From Paracyclopina nana (taxonomy: Eukaryota; Arthropoda; Copepoda; Cyclopoida; Cyclopettidae), in NCBI GenBank assembly GCA_019096065.1, contig JAGUCH010000008.1:1803001-1867000 (forward strand): a stretch of DNA of 64,000 nt. Direction: 5' to 3'. Under the pieces are notes generated by a model that did no database searches, was not told the origin of the DNA, and saw nothing but the letters and a program-made list of their open reading frames with translations. Made by a program: the position numbers and the translations under genes. Shown here piece after piece: positions 20,877 through 32,735 of the stretch; positions within the stretch are counted from its first letter, which is position 1, and each line of letters begins with the position of its first letter.

Positions 20877-23291
20877 TCAGGGGCAGCCCTAGTGGCAAAG
20901 CCAACTTTTGGGCCGATTTTCTATTTCCGAAAAAATGGATGATTGAGTTTCATAAACCATTGTTAGTTAGTTCAAATGCCTTTCCTACTTGGCCATTATC
21001 CTTGGGATGGCCTTGTTCCTGACATTTTCAGAGAAGGTCGTGTTTTTGCAACTTGAACAAGGCCATCCTCATTCTGGAGGTGGCCATCTCCTCCTCCACA
21101 AGCTGGGCACTTGCCCTGGTTGCCCTCTTTCCTCCTAAGACCATGCAGCCGGCAGCCGGCCAACTCTTCGCCATCTTGATGAGTAATGTGGAAAAGCTGA
21201 CCCAAATGCATTTTTACTACCATGCATTTAATGGTTATTTGTCATTAAATTAGCGGCTAAAAGAGTTGGTTGCATTCAACGAACTGATGTACTTCCGGTG
21301 GCTAACAAAAAACGGAGTGAAAGGGTTGAGATCCATAACCAGATATGGCTTTTTTTGCATCAAAAAATGGCATCTCTTGGCATTTTTGAAAACTACTCTG
21401 CCTATAAACACATGTAGGGCTCAATTCAATTTGCCAGTAAGACTGAGGGATTTTTTCCGTGATCATCTACAGTTCCTTGAAGCGTTGCATGATTGCAAAA
21501 TATATCCCAACAATCAAGGCCTGGATTCAAGGACTGAATTACTTAGCCTGCTTCTTCTCATTTTTCATGAAATTCAGCAATTTTGCTCAGAAATAAGGCT
21601 GATAATCCAGAGGACGTTTGTTTTGGTGCTGCACTGTCACCTTAGCAACTTTGTACTGGAATTAGGGCATATATTTTTTTAATAGCCACGGCTGCAACCA
21701 TTAGCAATATTTGGCTGTGCTGTTGGACTATTCAAAAAAAGACCATTATACATGACTTTGGCCTTGATACCACCAATAAAGGACAAAAATGAATGGAAAA
21801 CCTTGAATGTGACGAATTTTTCTAATCAAGCCAAGTACTTGTCAATGCAAAACCTCTTGAGAGCCCTTTTTGTTGTTGCAACAACGCAAAGTTTTGCTTC
21901 CAGAAATGCAGTGAAAGTCATTTTTTTGTCACAGTGTGACTTAACTGTGATTTTTTACTCAAATAGACTTTTTGCAATCCTTTGTGTAATTTCACAAGCT
22001 ATAAAAAAGTTAATACGTAAATATAATTCGCAGAACTTACCTGCGAACAGAGAGGGCAGTTGTAGCATGATTCAGCAATTGGAATTTGACCCCAAACAAA
22101 AACTAGGAATGATAACTCAAAATAGCCCACAGTGCATGAATTATTTACTGTCTCCTGTCTCAATATAAAAGTTGCATACTCTATTGACCAAGCAAGAGTG
22201 AAAGAATCTCAAGGTCAAAAGAAAAAAAATATGAAGCGTTGGAATATTCGAATGCAAGCTAGCAATTATTAGTTCCTGATATGTTTTGACTCAAGGGAAT
22301 GCTAAAAAAGGAAAGCAAGCGTATTAGATCAATAAAGTGGCATTATTCTGATATGTACACTTGATTTCCAGTTTTGTCTAGCTCACACTACTGATTTTCC
22401 CTTTTTTGTCATTCTCCTAGCTGTTATTTAAGTTTCATTCACATTTCCGCAAATTGTTAGCTGAAATTTTGACCTTGAAGAAAGTTGTGACAATTGCATT
22501 ATGCTGCAATAATGTGGTCTTCATCTATACAAAAGTATAGGCTTTTTTTACCCAAGGTTTTTTTTACTTTTCAGCATTATAATCATAATTAAATCGAACA
22601 TTCAAATAATAAGACTTGATTTTCCACTTCATTTAAGTTTTCAGTTATATAGATGATCTTTGTACACATAATCATCGCAATATCTTTCACAATACCAAAA
22701 TTGCAATACATGCGACACAGATGGTATGCTATTACATTGCATGTTTGCAACCAGTCTAAGTAAATATAGCCAAAAAGTTATGCTTTGCTACATTATAGTA
22801 CATAAAAATGTATTCCATTAAGTTTTATTGATTTGGGTTGGCACTAAATAGTAGTTGGCCTAGTTTTGGAACAACTACAGAAGATTTTTGAGGTTGCCAA
22901 TAATCAATAGAAGGGTAATTGAGTCTAGCATTCATATGGTTATTATGGTGAAGCCTGTATTTATGGTGGGTAACCCTCTAAAGTTTGCTAAGAATTGGCC
23001 AAAAGTTTAAAACAAAATGTGCAAAAATAATACATGGGTTTCCACTTTTAATGCTAATTTTGAGAAAATTGTTTCATAAATTATTCTCAAATAAATTTAG
23101 CCTTAAATTGAAAAGACTTGGTCCAAAGATATAATTTGTTTAATTAAGACTTATCATTGTATCAGTGATTGAACATGCTTTAAGCATGCTAGATTCCACA
23201 AGAGCTTAAGAGCTAGTATTCTGCAGGATTACTTTAGAGTGGCCTCAAAGCGCCAAAGTTCCAGTTGAGTTGGAGAGCTCAATTGGAAAGC
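20877..23291. other. Intergenic region, two uncharacterised open frames
   Basis: Two open frames on the plus strand are long enough to notice: about 131 codons from the first ATG at 21287 to 21682, and 138 codons at 21752-22168. Neither shows a signal peptide, domain motif or family resemblance, and the composition follows the local AT-rich DNA. I regard both as probably chance. The rest is AT-rich spacer up to the MINPP gene; its promoter should lie near 23150-23290, but no clear core element can be named. Confidence 0.5.
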
Positions 23292-25647
23292 ATGTCTGCT
23301 TTAGCATTAGCCCTTCTTTTGCTCAATGTGGTTTCAGCCAGCATTATTCCAAAAAATGATGGCTGCTATGCAAACAACTCTCAGCCCTACTTGGAATTTG
23401 GTACCAAAACAAGCTACTTCAATGTTGACAATGAAGATGTGACACCTATTGAAGTACCAGGTGAGTTAAATAATAATTTAATGTTCAACTTATCTGCAAA
23501 TTCAATTGTTTTTTCAATAAAGTGACAGCTAAAGTGCTGTGACTATCAATTCTCATTTTCAATTAGGTTCTCAGTTTCCCAAAGTTTCCCATTAAAAGCT
23601 TCAAAATAACAAGACTTAAAAACAAGACTAAAAATGAACTATTAAAAAGTGGATTGTATGAGCAAACCTCAACTCCTGTATTGCGTAATAGGATTTATGG
23701 TCAATGTCTTGTCATTTTTAGGTTGTAAAGCAAAGTCGTTTTGGCTCTTGGCAAGGCATGGAGCAAGGAATCCAGGTGATGAAGATATTTCCGTATTTAA
23801 AGAGAGAGGACCACTGATTCAAGCTGCCATCTTGGCCAATCATGCCAATGCAAATGGAGAATTGTGTGAGGCTGACTTGGAGGCCATCAAAAGCTGGACT
23901 TTTGACATTGCAATGGCAGATGAAAACCTTTTGACTGAATCTGGGAGAAAAGAGCAGAAAACATTGGCCCAAAGATACAAGCAAAGGATTCCAAACTTAC
24001 TGAGTGGGAAATATGAAAGTTCTGTATATAATGTAACAAGAACAATTATTTACTGTTATGTATTTTGCACCTAATTTGCAATTTTATGCTAGTTCAAGTC
24101 AACCAAATATGAGAGAACTGAAGAGAGTGCAAAATCCTTTGCAGAAGGAATGTTTCCAAAAGATCCAGTGGAATTTGATGATCCCTTAGAAAATGTGGAA
24201 TTATTAAGAGTATGAAGAAATTTATAGATATGCATTCTGTGTGTATGAATCAACGCTTTGCTTGCAGTTTTATGATTATTGCCCCAAGTGGATCAGTGGA
24301 GTGGACACAAATGAAAATACCTACAAAGAGCAGAAATTATTCAAAGAAACTGACTTAGTCAAGGTAAGCAAATTTGAAAAATAAGGAAGTTAATGAAAAT
24401 ATTTTTATTTTATTTTTGCAGGAAACTTTGAAGAGAGTCAGCTTGAAGCTTGGCTTTAACATTGAAAAGGAGGCTTTGGCAGAGTCTGAAGCTGAGTCTG
24501 AGTCTGAAGCTGAGTCTGAAGCTGAGGCTGAGTCTGAAGCTGAAGCTGAGTCTGAAGCTGAGTCTGAAGCCGAGGCCGAGGCTGAATCAACTCACAATGG
24601 CACATTGACAAAAAGGGAAGCTGAGCTAAATGAACAAATGGACATGCTGACATTTGATGATTTGCTGCTCATGTATGACATGTGCAGGTATGAGCAATCT
24701 TGGAATCCTAGCAAAATCTCCCCTTGGTGTGCTGCTTTCTCCACTGAAGATCTCAAAGTGATGGAGTACTATCAAGAATTAGAGTATTGGTACAAAAATG
24801 GATACTTTTATGACATCAACACTGAATTTGCTTGTCCTCTCATTAAAGACATGGCTATGAAATTTGAAGGGTATCCATCAAAAAATAGTATATGTAATTT
24901 AAAAATGTAAAATATCATTATTATGCAGAGCCTTGGAAGACAAAGTGAATGCTACAAATAGTAATGAAACAGCTGAAGCTGAAGAATTGGAGTATTTGCC
25001 ACCAAATGGCACCTTTTACTTCAGCCACAGTGAGGCCGTTTTGCCTTTACTCTCTCTTTTGGGCATCAATGAAGATGGCTTAGTGTTGACTCACAGCAAC
25101 TTTGAGCAAGTGCAAGAGAGGAAGTACAGAGTGTCTAAAATGTCACCCTTTTCAGCAAATGTTGGCTTCCTGCTGATGGAATGTGAAGCAGTTCCACTCA
25201 AAAGGGTCATGACTTTGGTCCAAGAAAAACCTGTTCAGTTGCCCCAATGTGACAGGATAGATTGTGATTGGGACAAATTCAAAATGATCTACAAGGTAAC
25301 TTATAATCTAATACTTAAAATAATCATATGTCCAAGTAATGAGACTTGATGGCAAACTTTCAATTTGGCTTTCAGTTTCCAAAACTGAACAAGCTAAAAA
25401 AAAAGAAAAGAAATCTTTGCGCTAAGGTCTTAAGGATAAACAATGACAGCATTTTCTTCTTTCTCAGGAGGACATTCAATGTGAATTTGAGGAAATTTGC
25501 AAAAATGATGGAAGACCAGCTAGAGTGGCCTCTTTTTCAACCAGACTTGATGGAGGTCAATCCAGCGCAGGGAAAACTTCCTCTATCAGCCTTCTGACTC
25601 TGGTTAGCATTACAACAATAATATCAATTTTATGTATCATTCACTGA
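23292..25647 (+). CDS. Multiple inositol polyphosphate phosphatase-like (MINPP), seven exons
   Basis: Histidine-phosphatase (clade 2) that removes phosphates from inositol polyphosphates in the secretory pathway or outside the cell. Exons: 23292-23460, 23722-24032, 24093-24209, 24268-24363, 24422-24870, 24929-25295, 25468-25647. All phases close, giving 562 residues. ATG 23292 is preferred because it opens directly on a signal peptide (SALALALLLLNVVSA). The phosphohistidine motif RHGARNP is at residues 68-74. The second motif is HSE at 414-416, where MINPPs usually have HAE. The C-terminus ends in a hydrophobic run (SLLTLVSITTIISILCI) after Ser/Gly-rich sequence, which suggests a GPI signal or a membrane anchor. 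Odd feature: a Glu/Ala/Ser repeat inserted at about residues 249-285. The stop is 60 bp from that of the convergent chitin deacetylase gene. Confidence 0.9.
24479..24588 (+). repeat. Coding hexanucleotide-type repeat (Glu-Ala / Glu-Ser)
   Basis: About 110 bp of GCTGAG/TCTGAA hexamers inside MINPP exon 5, encoding alternating ESEA units. Every unit is a multiple of three and the frame is kept. It adds a strongly acidic loop absent from typical family members and is likely to vary in length. Confidence 0.85.
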
Positions 25648-25707
25648 AAAAAATACAAATATAGCATATTATGTACACAACTACTAAAAAGGGAAAAATG
25701 TTAAGAT

Positions 25708-28700
25708 TTAAAAGTTGAAACCATCCCCAGTGGGATCCAAGAGCCAGGGATAATTGTTGGGGCATTCCATACAGGTGTGAAGCCTAAGGATTTCCCCTGG
25801 CAATTCCCTGGTGTTCAAGGGGCAAGCATTGGGCAATGAGCAATAGGGCAATCCCTTGACATCACACTTTTCCTTCCATTCATCAAAGTCCCTTAGTCCA
25901 TTGGAGTCCACTGGATTTTGCATCCATTGAATGATCTGCATGTTTTGTGATTCAATTATAAAAGAGTATTTACTTTATAAGAATTTTTGTTGTACCTGGA
26001 GGTTAGTCACAAAGTAGACATCACTGTGATCCAAAAGCACCTGTCTCATCCAAGCTGCCAGCTCCCTGGTGAAGCCCTTGGAAACCTTGAGCCAAGCAGT
26101 GTCAAAGCTCAGACTGAGTGGTGCCCTGTTGGAGCCATAATGTCTGTTAAAGTTGTGATCTAACAGAGCCCTGAATTGCTCCTTCTCATAGATGTTTGAG
26201 CAAGAAGACACCAAATGGCAACCAGAGAGGGTCTCATCAAAGCTGGGGTCATCTCTTCGGTCTAGCTCATTGATGGGCATCTCCCAAATGGGGTGGCTTC
26301 TGGAGGGGCAATTGAGGGCATTTCCATGGCACTTGTGGGGCATCCTGTAGAGCAGAGTGTAGGGCCAAACTGGGACCCTGGCAAGGGGAGCTGCAATGGA
26401 GGCATCATAGACAAAAAACTGATCATTCATCATCTGGAATTGGGTGTTGCCTCCAACCCTTAGGTAGGGAGCCCTGACACCAATCACTGAGCCATCAGTG
26501 ATGTTGGCAAACCTCTCAATGATCAGCCTGTCACCAGCCATCTCAGCCAGCCAATCATCATATGTGCCCTTGCTCCAATACTGGGGATCTTCTTTGCGAG
26601 TGATACTGAAGACTCCAATTTCATGGCCTCTTCTGTGCAGCTCTTGGACTCCAGAGTAATTGGTGTATTTGTGAGAGACAAAGAAGGTTCCCTTGGCAGT
26701 GCAGCCATTAGGATTGAGCAAATCTGAGAAGTAAACTTGCTAGAGTTTCCTAAACATTTTTGTTAATAGCAATTTGTTCACCTTCAGGAAAGATTTCATT
26801 GTAGATGGGAAGGTTGTCACTGTTGACAGCTCCATTGAAGCTCAGAGCAATCATCTGGGGCACCTGGGCTACTTCCAGGTTTCCAGGGACATGGGTGCCA
26901 TCAGCTGAGCAGAAGCAGTCAGGAATGACACATTCAGCAGGGTCACACCTGGGTGCAGCATTGGGATCCTGGTCCACTGTGCACAGTGCCTCATCTGATC
27001 CATCAGCACAATCAGGCTTGGCATCACAAAAGAGAGCCTTGTCAATGCACTCTCCATTGCCACACTGCAGCTGCTTGTCTGGGCACACTGGCTCAGAGGT
27101 CTTCAAATTGGGCAAGGCAAACCTTGGCTTGGTCAATTGGTCACAATTATTCACCTGAAATAAAGCAATCGAAGTTTGAACAAAATCTTGCTGCAATAAA
27201 GCCTTTGTGCTAGATTCAATGGCATTTTCAGTTTCAAGAACTAAAAGTCGAGGATTGGAAAGAGTACCATCAATTAAATCAGTATTTCATCTCACCTTTT
27301 CGTCAAATCTTAAAAGTGAAAAAGTGGAGCAAACAATGCATTGCATGATAAAATAAAGGTGTACATTGTATATGAGGTTGAGTGAGTTTAGGCTTTAAAC
27401 TTCCTGTAGGTTGATTACAGGGCGCTTTTGCAAGATCATGGAACTGCTAGTGAAGCTGGTGCTTTTGTCCCATTTTGTCAACTTTGCCCACAGTGAGGAG
27501 GGTTTTTGTGGGCCAGATTTCCCCACTGTGGTAGTGAGGAAGGCCAGAGGACGCATCGGCAATCATATTTGGCTGCTAATGACCAATATTGCATTTGAGC
27601 TCACATATCCTGGAGTGAAATCATACATCACTGAGGACTCGAGGTGGATTTTGGACAAGTTTTTCAAAAACTATGGCAATGAGGACGTAGAAGTAGCTGA
27701 AAAGGACTTGTGTGGGTTCAAGGCATTCTACAGCCATTTTGAGCATTACTTGGACACTCAAATTATTCAGTTCTATGAAGAAAGATCCGGAGTGAGGCTG
27801 CCAATTGTGAAACCACCAAGTCCTTATATGGCCAACCGTTTGGAAATTCCGCCAGAAATCGCGCTTCAATACCCCATTTCGGTACCTGACTTGATCCTCT
27901 CTCAGCCTTTCAGAGATGGATACCAACCAAAAAAGTACAAAACAGAAAATTGCCAGTATGAGTGGGAAACATTTGAGGGTCCACTGAGCGGATTCCAAGT
28001 GAAAAATAAGGCCTATTTGCTGTTTCCCAGTACGATATCTCACGACCAAACTGGCTCCTTTTTCAACGTGTCAGGTGCATTTTCCTGTTTGCCGTTATTT
28101 ACAAAAAATCGTTTTGATTTGTTCATAGCATGCCCAAATCAAATTGCAGATCAATGAGACTTGTAGTCAACTCAGCAATTTGCTTTCCGTTCCAAGAACT
28201 GAAATCAGCTCTATGAGTACATAGTATAATTAGCTTTCTCAAGTATACTTAAGATATTTCCAAAATTAGCAATAACAAAAGTCTAGATGAATTATGCCCA
28301 ATTATATTAGCTTGCACTTTCATATTTCAGGGCTGCCAGAAGAGCTGGAGAAGAGGCTAGAGCTCAAGGATGAATTCATGAATGATGCTCAGCTCAAATT
28401 GACCAAAGTGAAGCAAACATTCAAATCAAAGAAGAAAGAGACCATATTCGTTGGAATTCACTCACGAAGAACAGATCATTTGGCATTCCAAGTCAAGAGA
28501 AACTTGAAGCCATTGGACGCCTCCTACTACATGAATGCCATTGACTTGTACAGGCAAAAGTTCCCAAGTAAGCAGTACAATGTGGCCTTCATTTGGGTTA
28601 GTGATGATTTGCAATGGGGAAGAGAGAAGATTGGCACCAAAAAAGGCGGCAAAAACGTCTTTTTCATTGGTGCAGAGGAGGAAGACAAGGCACCTTACGA

Positions 28701-29939
28701 TTTGGCTTTGTTAGCCAGTTGCAACCATACCATTTTATCTCATGGTAGTTTCACATATTTTGCTGGATTCCTGGCGAAAGGCTACAAAATTGTTCCTCAG
28801 CATTTCATAGAGTACCAAAGTGAGGACCTGAAAGGTCTCAGAAGAAATCCCTTCGATTTTCCCCTGCCAAGATTGCACTTTCTTGATACCTTAGAGTGAA
28901 AATAAAAAAGTGGATCATAGATATTGTTTTTTTGGTAGCCAAAACCTATTTAACTGAGGTTCTTGATATCCCAAAAAAAATTATTTTCACATTCTAAATG
29001 TAATTCTCAGTTATTTAATAAGATATCTAATAAACGTTTTAGTAATGGTGCACAGTGACCCAACATTCAAAATTGAATATTGAAGAGAAAAAAATATTTT
29101 TAAACTTAATTACGGTAGTTCAATGTTATAAATTGGCTTTTTGTGAATAATGTACGCTAACAAAGATTGGACCCTGGCTGTAAATGGTTAAATAAGTGCT
29201 ACAAATGTGTCAAAGGTCCTTGAAAAGAGCAGAGTGACCCAAATCAGGATGTGCCAGCCCCAGGCATCAAAATGTTGCTAAAATCAACTTGTAAAAAAGG
29301 TGTCAAGGGCATGGAACAAAAAACCACAGCAGCATTTCCCACAATATTAGTTTAGTAGCCAATAACTGTCAGAATTCTCATCCACAAGAATGAATGTGAA
29401 TAAATTGATGCCATTTCATTGCATGAACAAATTAAGGTCAAATTGCCTTTAGTCCCATCAAAACTGACATCTGCCAGCAATTAGATGTTATCCAGCATAA
29501 TCTTGATGAAGATAATCTGTTAGATTTCATGTTTGGCCTCATGAACTCAGATGCAAAGAATTGTCTCTTGAGGAAATTGGATTTGAAAAAGATTCTAGCC
29601 AAAGAAAGCTGATTTTTAATGAAAAATGTCTATACTCACAGCATCAGCCCAGTTGCAAGTTTGGCCTTCAAGGTCGAAATGAAGGCCAGTTGGACACCTG
29701 ACTGCAGCCAAGCTGTGGCCTCCCTTGAAGTCATTGCCCACACACCTGACTGCATCCCTGCAGTTGGACTCTGCACTTAACCTGAAGTACTCATTGGCAG
29801 GCCTATCCTTGCACAACTCTTCTATCACTTGTTGCAACTTGTCTTGCTCTTCTCTCCCTGTGGCACCAAAATCAATCTGTTGGCCCTTCACAAAGGCTCC
29901 CACCAAAGCCACAAATAGCAGCAGGGTTATCCTTTGCAT
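25708..29939 (-). CDS. Chitin deacetylase-like protein (group I), probable pseudoenzyme, four exons
   Basis: Related to serpentine/vermiform, secreted chitin deacetylases of cuticle and tracheae. Exons from the start: 29939-29640, 27154-26782, 26723-25996, 25935-25708, in phase, 542 residues as in group I. Order: signal peptide (RITLLLFVALVGAFVKG), peritrophin-type chitin-binding domain (to about residue 104), LDL-receptor class A domain (about 124-158, CGNGECID..CADGSDE), then the NodB-like domain, ending RLHTCMECPNNYPW..DPTGDG. Active-site residues are missing: TFDD is SFNG (205-208), the metal-binding HSxxH is FSITR (263-267), and the late motif expected as L-x-F-H is LSFD (Asp432). RAPYLRVGGN (308-317) is kept. 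It is probably catalytically inactive but still structured and chitin-binding. Intron 1 (2,485 bp) contains a whole fucosyltransferase gene on the other strand. Confidence 0.9.
27438..28899 (+). CDS. GT11 alpha-1,2-fucosyltransferase-like protein, nested in a chitin deacetylase intron
   Basis: Family GT11 enzymes transfer fucose from GDP-fucose to galactose-type acceptors, usually in the Golgi. Exons 27438-28074 and 28331-28899 join in phase 1 and give 401 residues. The first ATG after the upstream stops opens on a hydrophobic segment (LLVKLVLLSHFVNFAHS), either signal peptide or short anchor. The early family motif reads GRIGNHIWLLM where GRLGNQ is common. The GDP-fucose motif HxRRxD is HSRRTD at 256-261. 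The late motif SHGSFTYFAGFLAKG (S.GTF-type) is also present. A poly(A) signal starts two bases after the stop codon. The gene lies entirely inside intron 1 of the chitin deacetylase-like gene, transcribed in the opposite direction. Acceptor specificity cannot be told. Confidence 0.87.
28901..28906 (+). terminator. Poly(A) signal of the fucosyltransferase-like gene
   Basis: AATAAA immediately behind the TGA (28897-28899), giving a very short 3' UTR, as needed for a gene confined within an intron. Confidence 0.6.
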
Positions 29940-32735
29940 CCTTTCTACAGAATTAGAAAACGCTTTTAGAATCGTTGCTTAACACAATTCATGGAACTGA
30001 AAATCAGACTGAAAGTGGACTGTCAAGTCTCATTGATTTGAAAGAGTTTGGTTGCCAAATAGAAAAAAACCTAAAATATCTACACTATGTGATGAGGAAA
30101 TGAGATTATATGCAAATTTGCATAGTATGAGGCTTGAAGGAAATTTGCTATTGCAAGAGTTTCTTTTTTAAAAAGGTGGGTTTTTTTTGCAATTTGCATA
30201 ATGTTAGAACTCACACTGCAGCTGGTTTTGTCACTTTTTTAATGCTGGAGCCACTTCTCTGCCAGCCTTATAGCAGTTATCAGATTTGGGAAATCACTAA
30301 TTGGTCATGACCCAATGATAGGAGGTGGATTTGTTGCTGGCCCTGAAAAGATAATACTCAAAAAGTTAATATCCTTGACTGGTTGCATACTGTGCATTGT
30401 GGGCAAAAGGGTTCATCTCCTCCTAAAATGACCTCTAAACTTTCTCAAAGTTTCCCATCATCATCTTCCAACAGCTGGATTTCCCAATAATTTACATCTT
30501 GCATTTATCCATGAAATGATTGTAGTGTATATATCCATGCACAGCTAATCTTTCGTATGCGAAATTGACATAGGATCGAATTCCATTCACTTTAAGCTAT
30601 TTCATCATTTGAGCATTGCTAATAATAGTTTCATAATTTTCAATAGGGTTCTTCCTAATCTTAAAAAAGAAAAAGACACTTTAAATTGAAATTTTTCAAC
30701 CTTTTTTGAAAGTGAACTGCAAAATAGGCTGTAAACAGAACAGGGTGGAGTGATCATAAGATCAAACTAAGGATATGCTCCACCCGAATATCAATTTTAG
30801 GTCATTTTAATAAGTATACCTACCTGGAGACCTGCCGAAAATGTACTTTTTCAAGGCCTCTGAATTGTAGATGTACCATTGCAAGCCTAATTGGGGGCAT
30901 AATTTCTGCTCTAATTTGCCGCCTGGAGCAGCCATCATAATTTATGCAGTGCACGGCCAAGATTAATAAAGTCCGCTTCTGGGGAGAAACAGGCTTGAGT
31001 TGAAAGTTTGTTATTTTTTCCCCTTACCTTGCCATGGTGACACAATGTGAAAATTGTGCATCCTGTTTGACAAGATGAACATGAAAATATGCTAAGCTAC
31101 ATTTCATGCCTTTTAAAGCATGGCAATGAACAGATTTAAACCAAATTTGACCTTTGCATTTTTCTTTCTATTGCGATTTGAAGTTAACACTTTGGAAATT
31201 TATGTGAACCTCCTTTTCTTGGCTAAAAATTGTAAAAATCTGCCAGCATATTTCTACTTTCTACCAAGACACAAAATGAGCAGTAAAATTGAGCGTGCAT
31301 CTGCCAGTTTAGTGCATCATTTTTAAAGGGCCAAGTGCAATTGAAGTTTCACCTTACCTTCGCAATGGCTTGGCTGAAATTAGCAAAAAGTTTCACCAAT
31401 GCAATGGCCGAAGTGGTGATGTGCACTATGGGCTCAGAAAAAGTGGACTGCTGCTGGTTGTGCTCAGACTTTGGTCAACGCGCTGATGCTGCAGCGGCTG
31501 ATCATGCCAACGAATTCCTCAGAGCTGCCTGCAAGACACCAAGCTCGCTCTCAACGCTCAGCCACCCTGCTAACCTCACAGCAGCCCGCCGAGCTAGCAA
31601 GACGGCCGAAGCTGAGAACGACCCGCAGGACTCTTACCTTACCCGCTGCCCAAGAAACCAGGAGACTGACAAAACAACGCCCCACTGGAGAAATATTGTG
31701 TCCTTAAAAACACCTTTTTCCCATTTTATCGTTGTTTTCCAAATAAATTCAGCTACATGCGTTGCCTGGGATGGCAAGAAAAAGGCAAGAAATTCAATAT
31801 AGGTGAGTGTGAAAAATGGAGCGTCTGGTTGGGTGCGAAATGTGCGCGCGGCTAATAGGCCGTTTAACCCCTTGCCAACTTCAGGATCATCGTCAAGGGG
31901 AATGTAAGCATTTCATAATCGGGCCAGAAGCTGATTAGAATCCTGACCTAAAGCATGTAGGGAAATTCCGCCTAAGCAGCCACTTTTTTCATAGATATTC
32001 ATGGGTATGCATTTCACCTTTTCCTGGGCGCATGCGAAAAGTAATCAAAAATACCTGAGAAAGTACTACAAATGAAAACAGATATATAACCAGTCATTTC
32101 TTGAACCAATTGCACGTTTTCCTCGAATTTTTTGCAACGATTATTAGCATGAGTCATGGCTGACCACTAATGAGTGCTCTTAAAGTGAGTGATACTAGCA
32201 CAGATACATGAGGAAACATCCTGTTTTTGGCCAAATACTACGTAGTAGCATGACATGATTCCTGGCCGTAAAAAAGGTTGTACCAGGTGTCTAGACTCCA
32301 ACCAGCTTTTTTACCCCTTGTGTGTGCTGGTCAAAAATGAATTGGCTCATGGCCATCTTGAGCAGTGATGAAGGTCAGGACATGCTTGAATAATACTAGA
32401 TTTATCACCCTCTAGGCTACTCAAAAGAACCAAGGAAATCAGGAAAACTAGTTTTTGCAAAGCTGTTATCCATAGTAGAATAATGCCAACCTTGCAATAG
32501 CTTCAGCCACATTTCTTCACCTTTTCATCATCAGAGGTTTCGCCCCCCAATACTTGCAGGTTTGTGACATCTTTCTTCATAGGTCAATACTCAAGCTGGA
32601 GGTGTCCCCTCCCAAAAGCTGGTGGCATGTGTACAGTGGAAGAAGTGAGCTTGGGTGGTTTAGAAAACAGGTGTGTGTGTGCACACAGAAATACAGGCTT
32701 TACTCCGAAGACTCCAAATTCAAAAGTTTCTCTTT
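29940..32735. other. Intergenic region with one GC-richer open frame
   Basis: Mostly AT-rich spacer, and it must contain the chitin deacetylase-like promoter near 29950-30100. One stretch at about 31430-31690 is clearly richer in G and C. The plus-strand frame from ATG 31365 to 31802 is open for 145 codons and ends just before a good splice-donor sequence (GTGAGT at 31803). The predicted peptide is Ala/Thr/Arg-rich without any recognisable motif. It could be a 5' exon, a noncoding exon or chance. Confidence 0.4.

Noticed and set aside
21287-22168. Two frames of 131 and 138 codons as genes
   Set aside because: Composition follows AT-rich background, with no signal, domain or splice context; mentioned only in the regional note.
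23265-23291. Upstream TTG as the start of the MINPP protein
   Set aside because: Not an ATG; the ATG at 23292 directly opens the signal peptide.
27411-27437. Upstream TTG as the start of the fucosyltransferase
   Set aside because: Not an ATG; ATG 27438 begins the hydrophobic leader.
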